Positions 1 to 10,763 of a stretch of 64,000 bases of DNA are shown in pieces (the stretch's first letter is position 1; each line of letters opens with the position of its first letter). The notes under the pieces are model-generated. The model was not told the DNA's origin and ran no database searches. It saw only the letters and a program-made list of their open reading frames with translations. Source of the stretch: Geosiphon pyriformis. Lineage: Eukaryota > Glomeromycota > Glomeromycetes > Archaeosporales > Geosiphonaceae. Made by a program: the position numbers and the translations under genes. The DNA lies in contig JAAOMT010000303.1 in NCBI GenBank assembly GCA_016748015.1, forward strand, positions 686,257 to 750,256. The letters run 5' to 3'.

Positions 1-628
1 AGAATGTTTTACTAAGAAACAGGCTAAAATTTAAGACCAATCTGCCTGGTGACTTTTCAACTGAGATTTTACATCATTCTTCTTTTTATGGTTTAAAATC
101 ATTTCTTTGGTTGTATTTTTTAATGCATCCAAAATACTTAGACAACTGTTTAAACGTTGCTTTCTGGACTTACAAATTCTGAGTTGGGCTTTCTTGAATT
201 CTCTGCAATATTTTGTTAGATTAAAAATCAATCCTGTAAATAACTTTTTAACAAGTGTTATGAAATTTTTTTTTGATAATAAGATTTTTTTGTCCAATAA
301 CTTACTTAATATATTTTATAATACTAACCAGTTTTCAATGTTTTTAGTCTTAGAAGATTCTTTTTATTTTAAGGTAGTTCATTTGTTAAAGCATTTTGGT
401 ATTGTCTTTGGTAACAAATTATTGAATAAACAAAGGTCAATAATAAATTGAAACACTTTTTGTTATTGAAAAAGATTGAGTTCTAGAGATTTGGTACTAT
501 TATGATTTGAAAAAGCATTGTTTTACATAAATAGAAACCCAGTAGAATTTAGTGAAAGTAGTTGTGCATTTAGTTGCTCAAATTTCTTTTGCTCAAATGG
601 TTTTTTAGTTGTTTAGGATGGTTTGTAT
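1..628 (+). pseudogene. LINE ORF fragment downstream of reverse transcriptase
   Basis: The open stretch at 107-451 encodes a 114-residue fragment containing LLKHFGIVFGNKLL. The minus-strand LINE has the matching LLKKFGIIFVKQ just upstream of 15956, in the same position relative to its RNase H. This is the linker between the reverse transcriptase and RNase H domains of the LINE. Reading continues past 451 with stops (TGA and TAG where Trp or Gln are expected). A minus-strand open frame across 31-297 is treated as a shadow because the plus-strand reading is the one conserved in the second copy. Confidence 0.5.
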
Positions 629-1580
629 TGTTATTAAAAGTTTTTGGTCTCTTTTCTTGAATGTTGTTAATGTTTGTTGGTTGTAAATTCACGTTTTTTA
701 GAAGTAGTTAAACCTCCAATAACTGAATTTATCTTCAAATTATCTCCTATAATTTGAACTGCTGGGCTTATAAGTGGAGTAATCAATTCTATGCCAGTTA
801 TTTTATGTAGTTATGTTGTAGTAAATATTAACTTTTTCTCAGGAATTGCTTGTCTGAAAACTCACTAAAATGTCTAGTTACTTTGCTATAAAAGTTAACT
901 CTTCTACAGGAATCTTGTCTGTAAGCTATTTTAATGATTGTAATAAAATAAAAAAAAATATAAAATAAAAATGTAAAAGAAATAGAATTCTGTCAAGAAA
1001 AACGTTTTCTATTTAGGCCTAAAGTCACTAACAGATTATTGAAATTGGTAGCTAATCAATTTTAAAATATTAGTTGGGTTTTGTGAATTTTAAGTATAAT
1101 AATTTAAGAATTTGGTTTTTGAAATATTTTAATTTTATTTGATTTTGTAAAAATATGTAAGAAGTGATTTGTTCTAATTAAGATATTATGATAAGATATA
1201 TTTTCTTGAAGAGAAAAGCTTTTCTTTTATACAATTTGTTGTAGTACTAGTCTTTAAACTTGCACTTTTTTTTTGCTCTAATTTTGGTAAATTAAAGATA
1301 CATTTTGGTAAACTACAAGTTATTTCTATAAACTATTGATTATTTCGGCCAATTTCTGCTAATTTTGACGAATTTTTGAATATTAAATAGTTCAGGGTAT
1401 TGTGTAATTTGATTATCTTAATTTTTATAATACAAATCGAGTTATTAATTAAATAATAATATTTAATAATTTGATTAAATAATAAGTAATAATTGAAATG
1501 ATAATAATATATATTAATTAATAATAAAAATTAAAAGGGTAATTTTATGCTAATTAATAGCTAAAATTCTACTGGTAACA
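629..1580 (-). repeat. Solo LTR, type 2, antisense to the LINE
   Basis: On the minus strand it starts TGTTACCAGTAGAATTTTAG and ends with a mutated GTAACA, 952 bp in all. It aligns along its length with the LTRs at 12543-13494 and 14983-15955 and with the LTRs of element E5. It is flanked by GTAT (625-628) and GCAT (1581-1584), an imperfect 4-bp target-site duplication differing by one C-to-T change. No internal retrotransposon sequence adjoins it, so it is a solo LTR left by recombination. Confidence 0.75.
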
Positions 1581-2209
1581 GCATAAATTGTGAGCTAACA
1601 AGTTTAATGTATACATAGATAATTTTTTAAGACAGTTTAGCACAGCAGAATTGCTAATAGAATGACAGCTTATTTTTTAACATTGGGATAGGTATAGATA
1701 TCAAAGTATACAGACTTTTTTCATCTATATTAACTGAGCTTTAAGCAGTAGCTTTGGTATTGAAATGTATTCTATTATTATATTCAATAATAGTATACAT
1801 AAACAGTCAAGCTATTTTAAATGCTTGTATTTCAGAGTTTACACTTTACCAACCAGACTTTCAGAACAGATGCTAAATAAAAAAGCATTATATAGTCAAT
1901 TTAATAAAGTTTAAAAATATTTTTGTAAGATGAGTAAAAGTCAAGAGTCATTTTAAAAATGTTGATAATAAAAAAGCTGATGTTTTTGTACATAAAACAG
2001 CCCAATTTGGCTTTGTTCTTTCTGTGGATGTCTGTAAAAGATTTATTATAACTGATGATAGAGTTATATTAGGAAATTTTTACTACTTTGTTTGAGATAT
2101 TTTTTGGTCTGTTTGTTATGTCCATTAGAAAACTGGTCCTGGTGCATATATAGTTTAGGAGTCATTAATCAGGAACATAAACTGGAATAGTACTACTATA
2201 ATGTAGCAT
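1581..2209 (+). pseudogene. LINE RNase H-like domain remnant
   Basis: Around 1717-1900 one frame reads FSSILTEL, stop, AVALVLKC, then YINSQAILNAC. This resembles the RNase H arrangement of a Glu-containing helix (TELxAV) followed by the Asp/Ser-Gln-Ala strand-helix (here the Asp reads Asn). The corresponding YTD motif that opens the domain is clear in the minus-strand copy near 14.75 kb. Several stops interrupt the frame. The block is cut at 2209 by a solo LTR and resumes at 3162. Confidence 0.5.
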
Positions 2210-3161
2210 TGTTATTTATAGAATATAGGAATTAAATATTAGTATATAAATTAGCCAATTAGAATAAACATAGTAAAAAGTGGAATTCCAGAATTTTTCT
2301 CAGAGGAATTGCAGGATTCCAGAAATTTCAGGATTCTCATATGAAAAATTACAGGATTCCAAAATTCCAGAATTTTTCTCAAAAGAATTGCAGGATTCCA
2401 GGAATTCCAGGATTTCTGGTTAAAGAATTGAAAAATTTAAGAAATCTCATATAATGAAATTTATGTATATATAATAGTAGTATCAAAAGCTAGAAAATTA
2501 GTTAAGTAGACTTTCAGAGTCAAAAAGACTCAGAGTTAATAGGACTCTTAGAGTCAATTAAACTTGCAGATTATAATTATTAAATACCTTTCCTTTAAAA
2601 GATAGAATACTATAACTTGAAGTAAAATCACTTCTATATTAATAAAATTATTCATTATTCTTAAATCTATGTTATTATTTACTACTTAACCTGCTGGCAT
2701 AATAGCTCTTGATCACAGCTATTGATAGGACACTTATTTTTTTATTTTTTTATTTTTATTTTTTATTTTTTTATTTTTATTTTTTTATTTTTATTTTTTT
2801 ATTTTCTTTTGTTATTCGCTAAATTGATTAAAAAAATTAAGTGCTGAGTTATTGACATTATGGATAGTTTAGTAAAAAACTCAGAAAGAAGAGTAAAATT
2901 ATATATATATTAATAGATAGCTTACCAGAAGGACATGACTGTCAGATTAAACCAGCTACTATGCTAAAGACAGAAATTGGAAAAACAACTTGAGAAATCA
3001 ACCAAAACCAAACATAGTGAATTTCTGTTTATTATACAAAAAACTCCAACAAAACCTTCAGATCACAAAATTTTCAGATATTACCAACATTATTTTATCA
3101 ATTGAGCACCAAGTTACGAGTTTTTTATTTGCTTTAAGACTTCAAATAATTACCTGTAATA
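2210..3161 (+). repeat. Solo LTR, type 1 (Gypsy E1 family)
   Basis: It starts TGTTATTTATAGAATATAGG and ends CCTGTAATA, matching the E1 LTRs (TGTTATTTATAGAAATATAG to GTAACA). It is 952 bp long and flanked by a perfect 4-bp duplication GCAT (2206-2209 and 3162-3165). The U3 part (2281-2425) holds the family's short imperfect GGAATTCC / CAGGATTCC repeats, and 2735-2806 is a T-rich tract. It interrupts the LINE frame, so it is younger than the LINE. Confidence 0.85.
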
Positions 3162-3985
3162 GCATTTAGATTCTTATATACTGTCAAGTTTTACTAGCAA
3201 GATTTCTGCTGCTATTTGTATGTATTTAATAAAAGCTGTTTATAGGAGACTGTTAACTGCAGTTAGAAAAAAACTTTATAACAGAGCTTACCTAAGTGTT
3301 TTGTGCTTAATATGTGATAATGTTAAATTGTTAAATCACATTTTTATTTGTTCAAAGGATACTAATGTGTATTCTTATATCTTAAAAAATTATATAGATC
3401 TATAGAAATTATTAGTAGCTGGTTACTTTTTGTTTTTTTTTGTGGTGTTGTATATACTCTTTTCTGAAATTTTGGATGTAGATTTTTATACAGTTTTGTG
3501 CAAAAATTTTGTGTTTAGAGACTGAGTTAATAAAACAGCTTCTGTTTTTAATAATAAAAAGAAAGTGTTAGATTGGTGATAAGTTTTATGCATGATTTGG
3601 CTAAGAAGCATCAAAGTAAGTTGTGATTGCTAAGAGTAAAATTTAAAATAAATATAAAAAAGAGTAGTCTGGTTAATAATAATAGTTTGGTGTCTGTTGT
3701 TTTTAGTAATATGTTATGTCTTTTTTCTGCTGGTATTGTCTATTTACTTGGCATTTGTGAATCTTTTACTGTTAGTTTTGGTTTGCATAAGGCATGTTTT
3801 TTTTTTTCAGATATAGATAATAATATAAGTATTTATATAAGTGTATAGTGTTGCTTTGATTGGCCTAAGTAGCCAGTTACATGTAGTAAACACATAAGCT
3901 ATGTTTAGTTGGATTTTTTTGTATGTCTTTGTATATTAGATGGTAGTTGGACCATACTTGTAAAATTACAAATAAAATAATAATA
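3162..3985 (+). pseudogene. LINE C-terminal region
   Basis: Two open stretches (3220-3405 and 3627-3848) are separated by stops. The first contains VYRRLLTAVRKKLYN followed by SVLCLICDNVKLLNHIFICS. Its Cys-x2-Cys and His-x4-Cys spacing resembles the zinc-ribbon-like tail found at the end of many fungal LINE ORFs after RNase H. The minus-strand copy has a matching sequence near 13.95-14.04 kb. It is degenerate and has no host function that I can see. Confidence 0.5.
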
Positions 3986-4203
3986 ATTTTGTGTTAAAAA
4001 AATTATAATGTAATTTTTTATATTTGAAAATAATTTGGCTTTTAATTTTTTATATTTTTATTAATAAAAATTGTCAAATTAAATTAGATTATTTATTGAA
4101 TAATTTTAATAATAATAATATTTTAAACAACTTATTAAAAATTTAAAATGAAATATATAAATAAATTAAAATTTTTTACATTAAAAATTATTAAATATTA
4201 TAA
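3986..4203. other. AT-rich spacer
   Basis: Almost pure A/T with short runs. No ORF, CG dinucleotide or recognisable repeat end is visible. It ends abruptly at about 4204, where base composition changes to that of the host gene. Confidence 0.5.
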
Positions 4204-4468
4204 GTCGGAAAATTTTTCAAAACTGATCCAGTTATAACTGATACTTGCCGAGAAAAAAGAAGGGTTATCATCTAGCAGGGCCCATTTTAACTAGAGCCAT
4301 TGTGTTGCATAACAGACACCCTAAAAATTGATCATCAAATTCTCAAAACAAACATTTTGCGTTTTTCTTGACAGACTCATAATATTTCGTCACTTCAATA
4401 TTAAATAGGACTTGTCCATCTTCGTTAATCGCCGGCATTAAGGTGCTTGCAACCTCAAAATTCGATCA
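4204..4468 (+). promoter_or_regulatory. Probable promoter and 5' UTR of the SWI1-like gene
   Basis: Mixed base composition with several CG dinucleotides, in contrast to the flanking repeats, begins at 4204 and continues into the gene. An in-frame TAA at 4439-4441 lies ten codons upstream of the chosen ATG at 4469. No clear TATA box is seen, and the transcription start cannot be placed from sequence alone. Confidence 0.35.
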
Positions 4469-6112
4469 ATGGATCCAAGCCTATATCAACAACAACGAGA
4501 GCAGCAAAATCGTGTTTTATATTCTTACCCTGTTACGCAGCAGACGGGCTCCGCATCCAACTTGGGGGCGGGTGGTTATCCACAACCCTATATGACCAAT
4601 TTCGCGAATAATCAGGCGTATATGGGTACTGGAAACGGCATCAACTCCATGATGCCTATTCCCGGCAACCGTTCAATGTTTCAGGCTCCCGTTGGTGCTC
4701 CTGTAGGTGGAATGTCTTCACTGACGGCAAATGGTATGCCTCCGGCTAAAAGAATGGCTCTAGCTCCTCCTAATACGATTCAAAACATGTATCCGAATGT
4801 AGCATCAGGATCTGTGAATAATCAATTCTATACAACCTCTAGTGGGTATGCTAACCAACCAATGTTTAACACCGGAAGATCATCCGTTTCCCCGCAATCT
4901 TTTGTAAATGCCAATATTGATACGAAATCTCAGGAAACGATGCAAGCCAACCCATATGCTCCTATAGAAAATATGAATAAATACTATGGACAATATCAAC
5001 AGCACGCACAAAAATCCTCCGTTGGTATAAATAACCTTTTAAATCAGGCCCCATCAACAACCCAACAGGCAAACCAATCAATGCATAACCTAGTGCAGCA
5101 AGATGATAATGATGTAAATTGGCTAGGAATGGATGACTCAAATGCTGTCTATGATTTTGGATTGTCAGAGGGTAGTTTGGAACTTTCTAACGCGTCTTCT
5201 TCAAGCATTGGGGCTGGAATATCAGGGTGGCATCCAAGTTCATTACAGGACAATTTAAATTACATGTCTCGTAATTCTATCAAAGCATTTTCATCTATTA
5301 ATCAAAATCTCCAAGAACATTCATCTTCGTCCCCACAACTGCAATCAAACCAAAACACGAGTTCGATACAGGGAAATCTCAATTATATTGCCCGTCCTGC
5401 TTCAAAAGCATACTCATTAATAAATCATCAGCCACCTTCATTACAGCCCACTCAACAGCTTAAGTCCAACAATGTACAGCAGCATTTGCATTCACAGCAA
5501 CAACTTCTTCATCATAATCTTGAAATTCAGCAAGAGTCGCAGATACCCACACATCTAGAAAATCAGCAACAAGCACAGCAGCTGCCGCCGGATACTGAAT
5601 ACTCATATCCGAGTGTGTCGCAGCCTGTACGATCAAGTATAATGGGACAGGCAATGCTGTCGCCTAAAAATGTTCAACAAACTTCAGCAGTAATCATAAA
5701 TCGCTCTCCCTCTCCTGCTATGCACATGGGGTCATTTGAATCTGCTAACAATTTCCCAGCAATTTATGGAAATCATCAACAGTCGGTTGGCTTCAATTCA
5801 AACGTGCGGAATTCACCTGCAAGACAATTTCCCAAGTCTTTTTCTAATGAGCAGATGCCAGTTTCGACTTCTCTTCTTGGAAGTTACCCTCAGTCACCGA
5901 CACCTCAAGGAAAACAGCCGCAAGGATCTCGTTCTGTTTCTCCACAGCAGTCGTTACATCATCATCAGCAACAACAGATAAATCAACAGCAACTACAACG
6001 ACAGCATGAACAACATCTCGAACAACATCTCCAACAACACCCCCAGCAACAATATCAAATACAACAGTCCAAACCACAACAGCAGAACCAACTTCAGCAA
6101 CTACGGCAGCAG

Positions 6113-6147
<35 letters not shown>

Positions 6148-8025
6148 ACAACAACAACAGCAACAGCAACAACAACAGCAACAACAACAGCAACAGCAAC
6201 AGCAACAGCAACAACAACTGCAGTATCAGCAACAGGGGCGTCAACAAAAAATGCAACAAACGATCCAACAAACTCAACAACAGCAGTCAAAAAATCATCC
6301 AGATCTAGTTCGCCAACAACAATCTCAAATTCCACAGCAGCAACAACAACCCCATACAAAACCATATTCTTTATATCAGAGCCCAAATATTTCATCAAAA
6401 AGTACTAAGTCCAATATTTCATTAAAGAGTCCCACCAACTTGCCTCGAGCCGATTCTCCGCGTAAATCTCCGAAACCATCCGAAAGTAATTCGAGTAACG
6501 CGCCATCTGTTAATATTTTGTCCTCGGCAGCTCCTTCGACCGTATCAATTTCTAGTTCATCACCTACAGTACATCCAATCAGAAAGCAACCTCCAAAGCC
6601 ATTGAAATATTCCTACCTTCCGAAAACCAGAACCGTAGAAACTTATGGCGGGATCGATTTGAGGGTTTTTGAAAAATTTTCTATTCCCTTGAATTTACCC
6701 GGGATTCAGGAATTGGGTAATCATAAATAAAAACGCATTTCATACATTTAATCAGGGAATGCCTTTCTAAACTCTTTGATTTAAATTTTCATATCGGATT
6801 AGGCGCTGTCGATATTCAAGCTCTCACAATGTCACTAAAATGTGGCTTGAAGTTGGAGGTAACCAATGCCCTTAATACTCTTACCACGATTTCGAGTCAA
6901 AGAAATATTATATTAGATCTCAAACAATGTGGGGAACTGTTGGATATATTGCTGGATATACAACTGGAATATATCAACAGTATTTCTTCATATATTGAAG
7001 AAACAGATGAGAACCTTGGTCCTGAGCGGAAATTTAGGACATATCGAGAGCTGATTGAATTATCAAGGCTGGAATGGTGTGAGTTTTCAGAGGAGGCCTT
7101 GGAACAGAAAAGCATGTCAGATGGATGGCTATCCCAACGAGAGCAGTGTTGGTGTGCCATAAATCTGATAAGAAACTTCTCTTTTACTAGCGAGAATCAT
7201 CAATTTCTCGCTACTCATCCAAGGCTATTGGCTGTATTGATGCGAACATTATATATTGGAGAGGGTTATGATAGCGGAATTAAAGAAAAAGCCGTTGAGG
7301 AAGCGGATCCTGATAATTATCAACAATTCGATAATTTTGGATCAGAAAAAGATAAAAAAAGACGAAAAAAGACAATCTTCAGAAAAGCAACTGATATCCT
7401 TGATCATCGCAAGAGCGTTTTGATCATATTATCAAACATTAGTGCATATCTTCCATTGACATCGGTTAGTTTTGGGCGTGATCTTTTAGCAATGCTCGCT
7501 GATTTTTTAGACCACACAGATGACTATTATGCACAAGTTGCCTTAGAAGTGATGGCAAAAATATCTGTTGCATATGAGAATCGACAAATAATTAGCGGAT
7601 GTCTTGAATCAACCTTGATAGCAATTTTTGAACGGTTAATGCGAATGTTACCGCAAGCAGAGAGGATTGATACAGCCCGAGCTTCACAAGATTTGGCACA
7701 ATTAGAGACTGTGGTAATGGCATTATATAATCTCGCGTGTTTGAGCAGTGAATCATTAAGTCGGCGATTTATTAACACGGCTGGGTTCGTGAACCAAATG
7801 TTGAAAATGGCACTAACATTAGCCAGTGTTGGTAATGACCCGACTAGTAATGTATTTACTACATTATGTCGACGAGCTATGGAAACCTTGAAACTACTCG
7901 CAAAGGGGAATGAAATTGTTTTTCTAATATATAATGAACAATTGATAAATGCTCTACTAACTCCGTATATAGATCCCGTTGTTGAGAAAGATCTGGAGTC
8001 GATCATGTATCCGGGTGATGTTTAA
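4469..8025 (+). CDS. SWI1-like subunit of the SWI/SNF chromatin-remodelling complex
   Basis: Two exons, 4469-6716 and 6803-8025, with an 86-bp GT-AG intron (6717-6802), give a 1156-residue protein. The splice joins GIQEL-G to AVDIQALTMSLKCG in frame. The start is the first ATG after an in-frame TAA at 4439. Residues 1-712 are low complexity, rich in Gln, Asn, Ser and Pro, with 37 consecutive Gln at 547-583. Residues 713-1156 are the conserved part: KTRTVETYGGIDL, the ALTMSLKCGLKLEVTNALNTL-type block and a helical, armadillo-like region. This matches the C-terminal region of fungal SWI1 proteins, related to BAF250_C. A basic cluster (about 933-943) could be a nuclear signal. SWI1 is a DNA-contacting subunit of SWI/SNF. 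Unusually, no ARID domain is visible upstream of the conserved region. The next gene (9124-10763) is convergent. Confidence 0.75.
6107..6217 (+). repeat. CAG/CAA repeat encoding 37 glutamines
   Basis: An uninterrupted run of mixed CAG and CAA codons lies inside exon 1 of the SWI1-like gene and encodes Gln 547-583. The mixed codons make it less prone to slippage than a pure CAG tract. Flanking residues (about 500-640) are also Gln-rich, as in prion-like activation regions of yeast Swi1 and many transcription cofactors. Confidence 0.95.
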
Positions 8026-9123
8026 CCCAAGCCAGTTTCAGAGTTCGAAAACCTATTTACATAATGGAAATAATATTGACTATATTGGACCCTTAGATGT
8101 TGTTCCCTTTTCTTTTATAATGTTTCTCGGCGGCCTGGTTTTAAATTCTTTGTTCGTTGTCTTTTTGTCCATTGAGTGTTTTTCGCATGTTCGCGACCTA
8201 TTATTGCTATTCTAAGTGTTCGCCCAAAATTCATAATTCACTACAATATTTTTTGTTTTTCTCTTTGTATAATAGTAACCAAAAAAAATTCCTTAGAAAA
8301 TCTCACAAACTTACATCTCAGATTGCAAATTTGTATATATAACAGGAAAATATATATTGGAATTGGTGTGGTTGTGTGATCTGGTCTTTTGTAAGGGTGT
8401 TGTCTTGCTAAGGTTTTCAGATCCGATCTGAATGCATAATTGCACTTTGAACTTTAAACTTTTGATAGATGAACTAGATGTATAATGAGATGCATTGTCA
8501 ATTCATGGCATCATCTCACCACGTTTTAAAAGCGATAGACGAAGAACTAGAAATAATTACTGAAATTGTTATGCTTGACCTGTTTCTGCCTCTTTTGCAT
8601 CATTGATTCATCCTCGAGTTGCACGACATTTAAATTTTTGTAAATCCATCAATATTTTTTAAAGCATTGATTGTTTAAGGTTCACCCACATGTTACACTG
8701 CGTCCGTTACACAACATTGGCGATGACTAGCACTAAAACCAATTGTCGCGTAATAAAATTATGGCAACACACTAAATCCATTTTGGGAAGTAGTCTTTTA
8801 ATTTATATTCAAGTATCATCTGGTATGGCGGGAAAGCTTACCTCTTTTAGCAGCTTACACACTTCTTTTAAAATTTTAAGTCAATAAAGAGCACCTTGCT
8901 TCTTTATTTGCGATGATACACTATTGTTTTTTTTGATAACCACGATGGCATCACTTTGCTATTTGATCGACGAATAATTTCTTATTTCGATTAGGATAAT
9001 CTCAAAAATTATTCAACACTCATTTCCTCCATGGACATCTAGATTTATCATATCTAATGATGAGGCCTAGAGAGCAACCAATCACAACCATGACATGTTG
9101 CCAATAATCCACATATATAGAGG
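8026..9123. other. Intergenic region between convergent genes
   Basis: This holds the 3' ends of both host genes. CG dinucleotides persist throughout, so it belongs to the gene island rather than the repeats. Short open frames (for example 8157-8379 and 8690-8887) show no recognisable domain and look incidental. An AATAAA at about 8883-8888 could serve plus-strand polyadenylation but is far from the SWI1 stop. No RNA gene is recognised. Confidence 0.5.
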
Positions 9124-10763
9124 CTAATGGGATGGACTAGTCGTAGACATCTCAATGACATTTGGTGTAGGTGTGGGTGTGGTAGGGGTTGTTATTCCAC
9201 TAGTTTCTACAGGAGATGACGCCGTGGAAGTCAAGATGTTATTGGAAGATGGGTTTCCAACAAAACCTCTGCGATCTCTTCTCATAAATAATTTCCTGAA
9301 TATTAAAATTTTAGTACTGTGAGCTTTGGAAATACCCAATCTTGAATACCGACTATTTACCAGTTGTTCTTCAATTTTGCTAGAATTTTATCCATTTCTT
9401 TTTGCTTATCATCATTGGATAATATTGAGGAAAGGATATAAGTCATTTGAAGCATACGTGCGGCTGTATCAGCGACGGGAATTCCAGAATCAAAATCATG
9501 AAATAATTTATTGAAAGCTTCTATAAAATTATCCAACGTCACTTTTAATGTTAGAAATATCTGGCCTAAATCATGATTTTATTTTAAAGTCATCGCTAAC
9601 CGTCCACTCGATCACCCATTGGTAGAATCACTTGATCTCGAAAACTCATTAATACCATTCGTCTTATACTCACCTCTTCCCCTGCCAAATTTGATGATAA
9701 AAGTTGTGAAGCGGATTGTATTTGTAATGGAAGGAAAACACCCTCGAAATAAGGTATCACGGTTCCAAAATAAAATGACCATAATTCATTCAGACGTGAA
9801 ACAAGCTTTTCGTCAGGAACATCGCGTAATTTACTGTTCAGAGTTGACATTCCAGATGCCAAGAGTTCGTTAATTTCATAGTAAAGTGATTCTGGCGTTT
9901 TGTCATTTATACAGCGTCTAGGTTTTGTTTAATTACAGGTTCGAAGGGGGACAATTTATATCAGAATAACTTCTTAAACCAATGCAGATGAAAGAGTTAA
10001 TGATGCATAACCTTAAAAGATCATTCAAATCCTCTATGCACATCTTCAAACCTTCACCGTTGAACAAAGGTAACACATTGGTGCAAAGCGTTTGCCAGCC
10101 ATCACGTTGTCCTAAATTATCTTTTGGTTCCGTTTTTTCCGTTTCTGAAGTTACCACACGTGGATCAAAGGGAAAGCTTCGGTGACCAGATGCAGTGGGT
10201 GTTGGTGAGTAGAGTGGCTGTGAAGAACTACTAGCTGCATCTTTGATAATTGCAGGAATAGATCCAGTTGAAAGAGATTTTTCATGAAAAGCATTAATGG
10301 AGGTAGTTGACGAGGAATAGCCGGAAAACAGGCTGGAAGCAGTATTATTACGGTCTATATACGGTGACGCTTGCGCAAAAAAAGAGGTGCTGGTGGAAGA
10401 ACTTGACGAATTCACACCACCACTATTGTTCCTTGTCAGAAGACTAGGAGGTGATGCGCGATATAATGATGTTGATGATGGTTGATTGATTTGTGTTTGC
10501 TGTATTATTGTCGAAGACCACGATGGGTTGCGATCTATCTTAGGCGATGAAGAAGAGGTTGCTGAAGTTGGCACTGTTGTTACAGTCGGCGAAAGAAAGC
10601 TTTGCAGATTGAAACCCAAACCTGAGGACGAAAACGTTGGAAGACTGTTGCTCAGTGTTGTACTTTGAGCAGGTTGGGAAAGTGACGCAGTGGAAGAATT
10701 CGAAGAGGTGCTTGGTGTTGAACCGGGAGACTCGGGGGACTCTTGAATGGGATTCAAGTTCAT
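9124..10763 (-). CDS. HbrB/Bit61/PRR5-like TORC2 subunit
   Basis: Four exons on the minus strand: 10763-10012, 9917-9601, 9520-9361 and 9295-9124, giving 466 residues. The GT-AG introns are 94, 80 and 65 bp. An in-frame TAA lies seven codons upstream of the ATG. Residues 1-222 are Ser/Thr/Pro-rich and look disordered. Residues 223-410 form the HbrB domain, from WQTLCTNVLPLFNGEGL through GTVIPYFEGVFLPLQ, RRMVLMSFRDQVILPM and KNNW. The tail carries the RRDRRGFVG motif that follows the domain in fungal homologues. HbrB in Aspergillus, Bit61/Bit2 in yeast and Protor in animals are accessory subunits of TOR complex 2, acting at the plasma membrane in polar growth and actin control. The splice model is inferred by keeping family motifs in frame; the second intron was chosen for its TTCTAAC branch-like site. 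Confidence 0.85.

Larger units (their letters stand above)
1..3985 (+). mobile_element. Decayed LINE (non-LTR retrotransposon), plus strand, with two nested solo LTRs
   Basis: Three blocks (1-628, 1581-2209, 3162-3985) read in order as the C-terminal half of a LINE ORF: the region after the reverse transcriptase, an RNase H-like domain and a C-terminal zinc-ribbon-like tail. The blocks are separated by two solo LTRs, both of which sit antisense or sense within it as later insertions. A second copy of the same family lies on the minus strand at 12.5-17.0 kb and aligns with it, which is the main support. Many stop codons are present, so it is not functional. The left end runs off the window. 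The 3' end is placed near 3985, where the sequence becomes simple AT-rich repeat, and is approximate. Confidence 0.6.

Noticed and set aside
31-297. 88-codon minus-strand open frame at the window start
   Set aside because: The plus-strand reading of the same region is the one conserved in the second LINE copy.
2733-2806. T-rich tract as a terminator or CRISPR-like repeat
   Set aside because: It is a shared part of the type 1 LTR, with irregular T runs and no spacer structure.
5844-6398. Long minus-strand open frame rich in Val and Ala
   Set aside because: It is the antisense of the CAG/CAA repeat in the SWI1-like gene, which has no stops in that frame. No independent coding signal.
8157-8887. 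Short open frames downstream of SWI1
   Set aside because: No recognisable domain and no second copy; likely 3' UTR and intergenic chance frames.
9566-9600. A 35-nt intron in HbrB (acceptor at TTTAG)
   Set aside because: Too short for a spliceosomal intron. The 80-nt alternative (9521-9600) has a TTCTAAC branch-like site and keeps the domain in frame.
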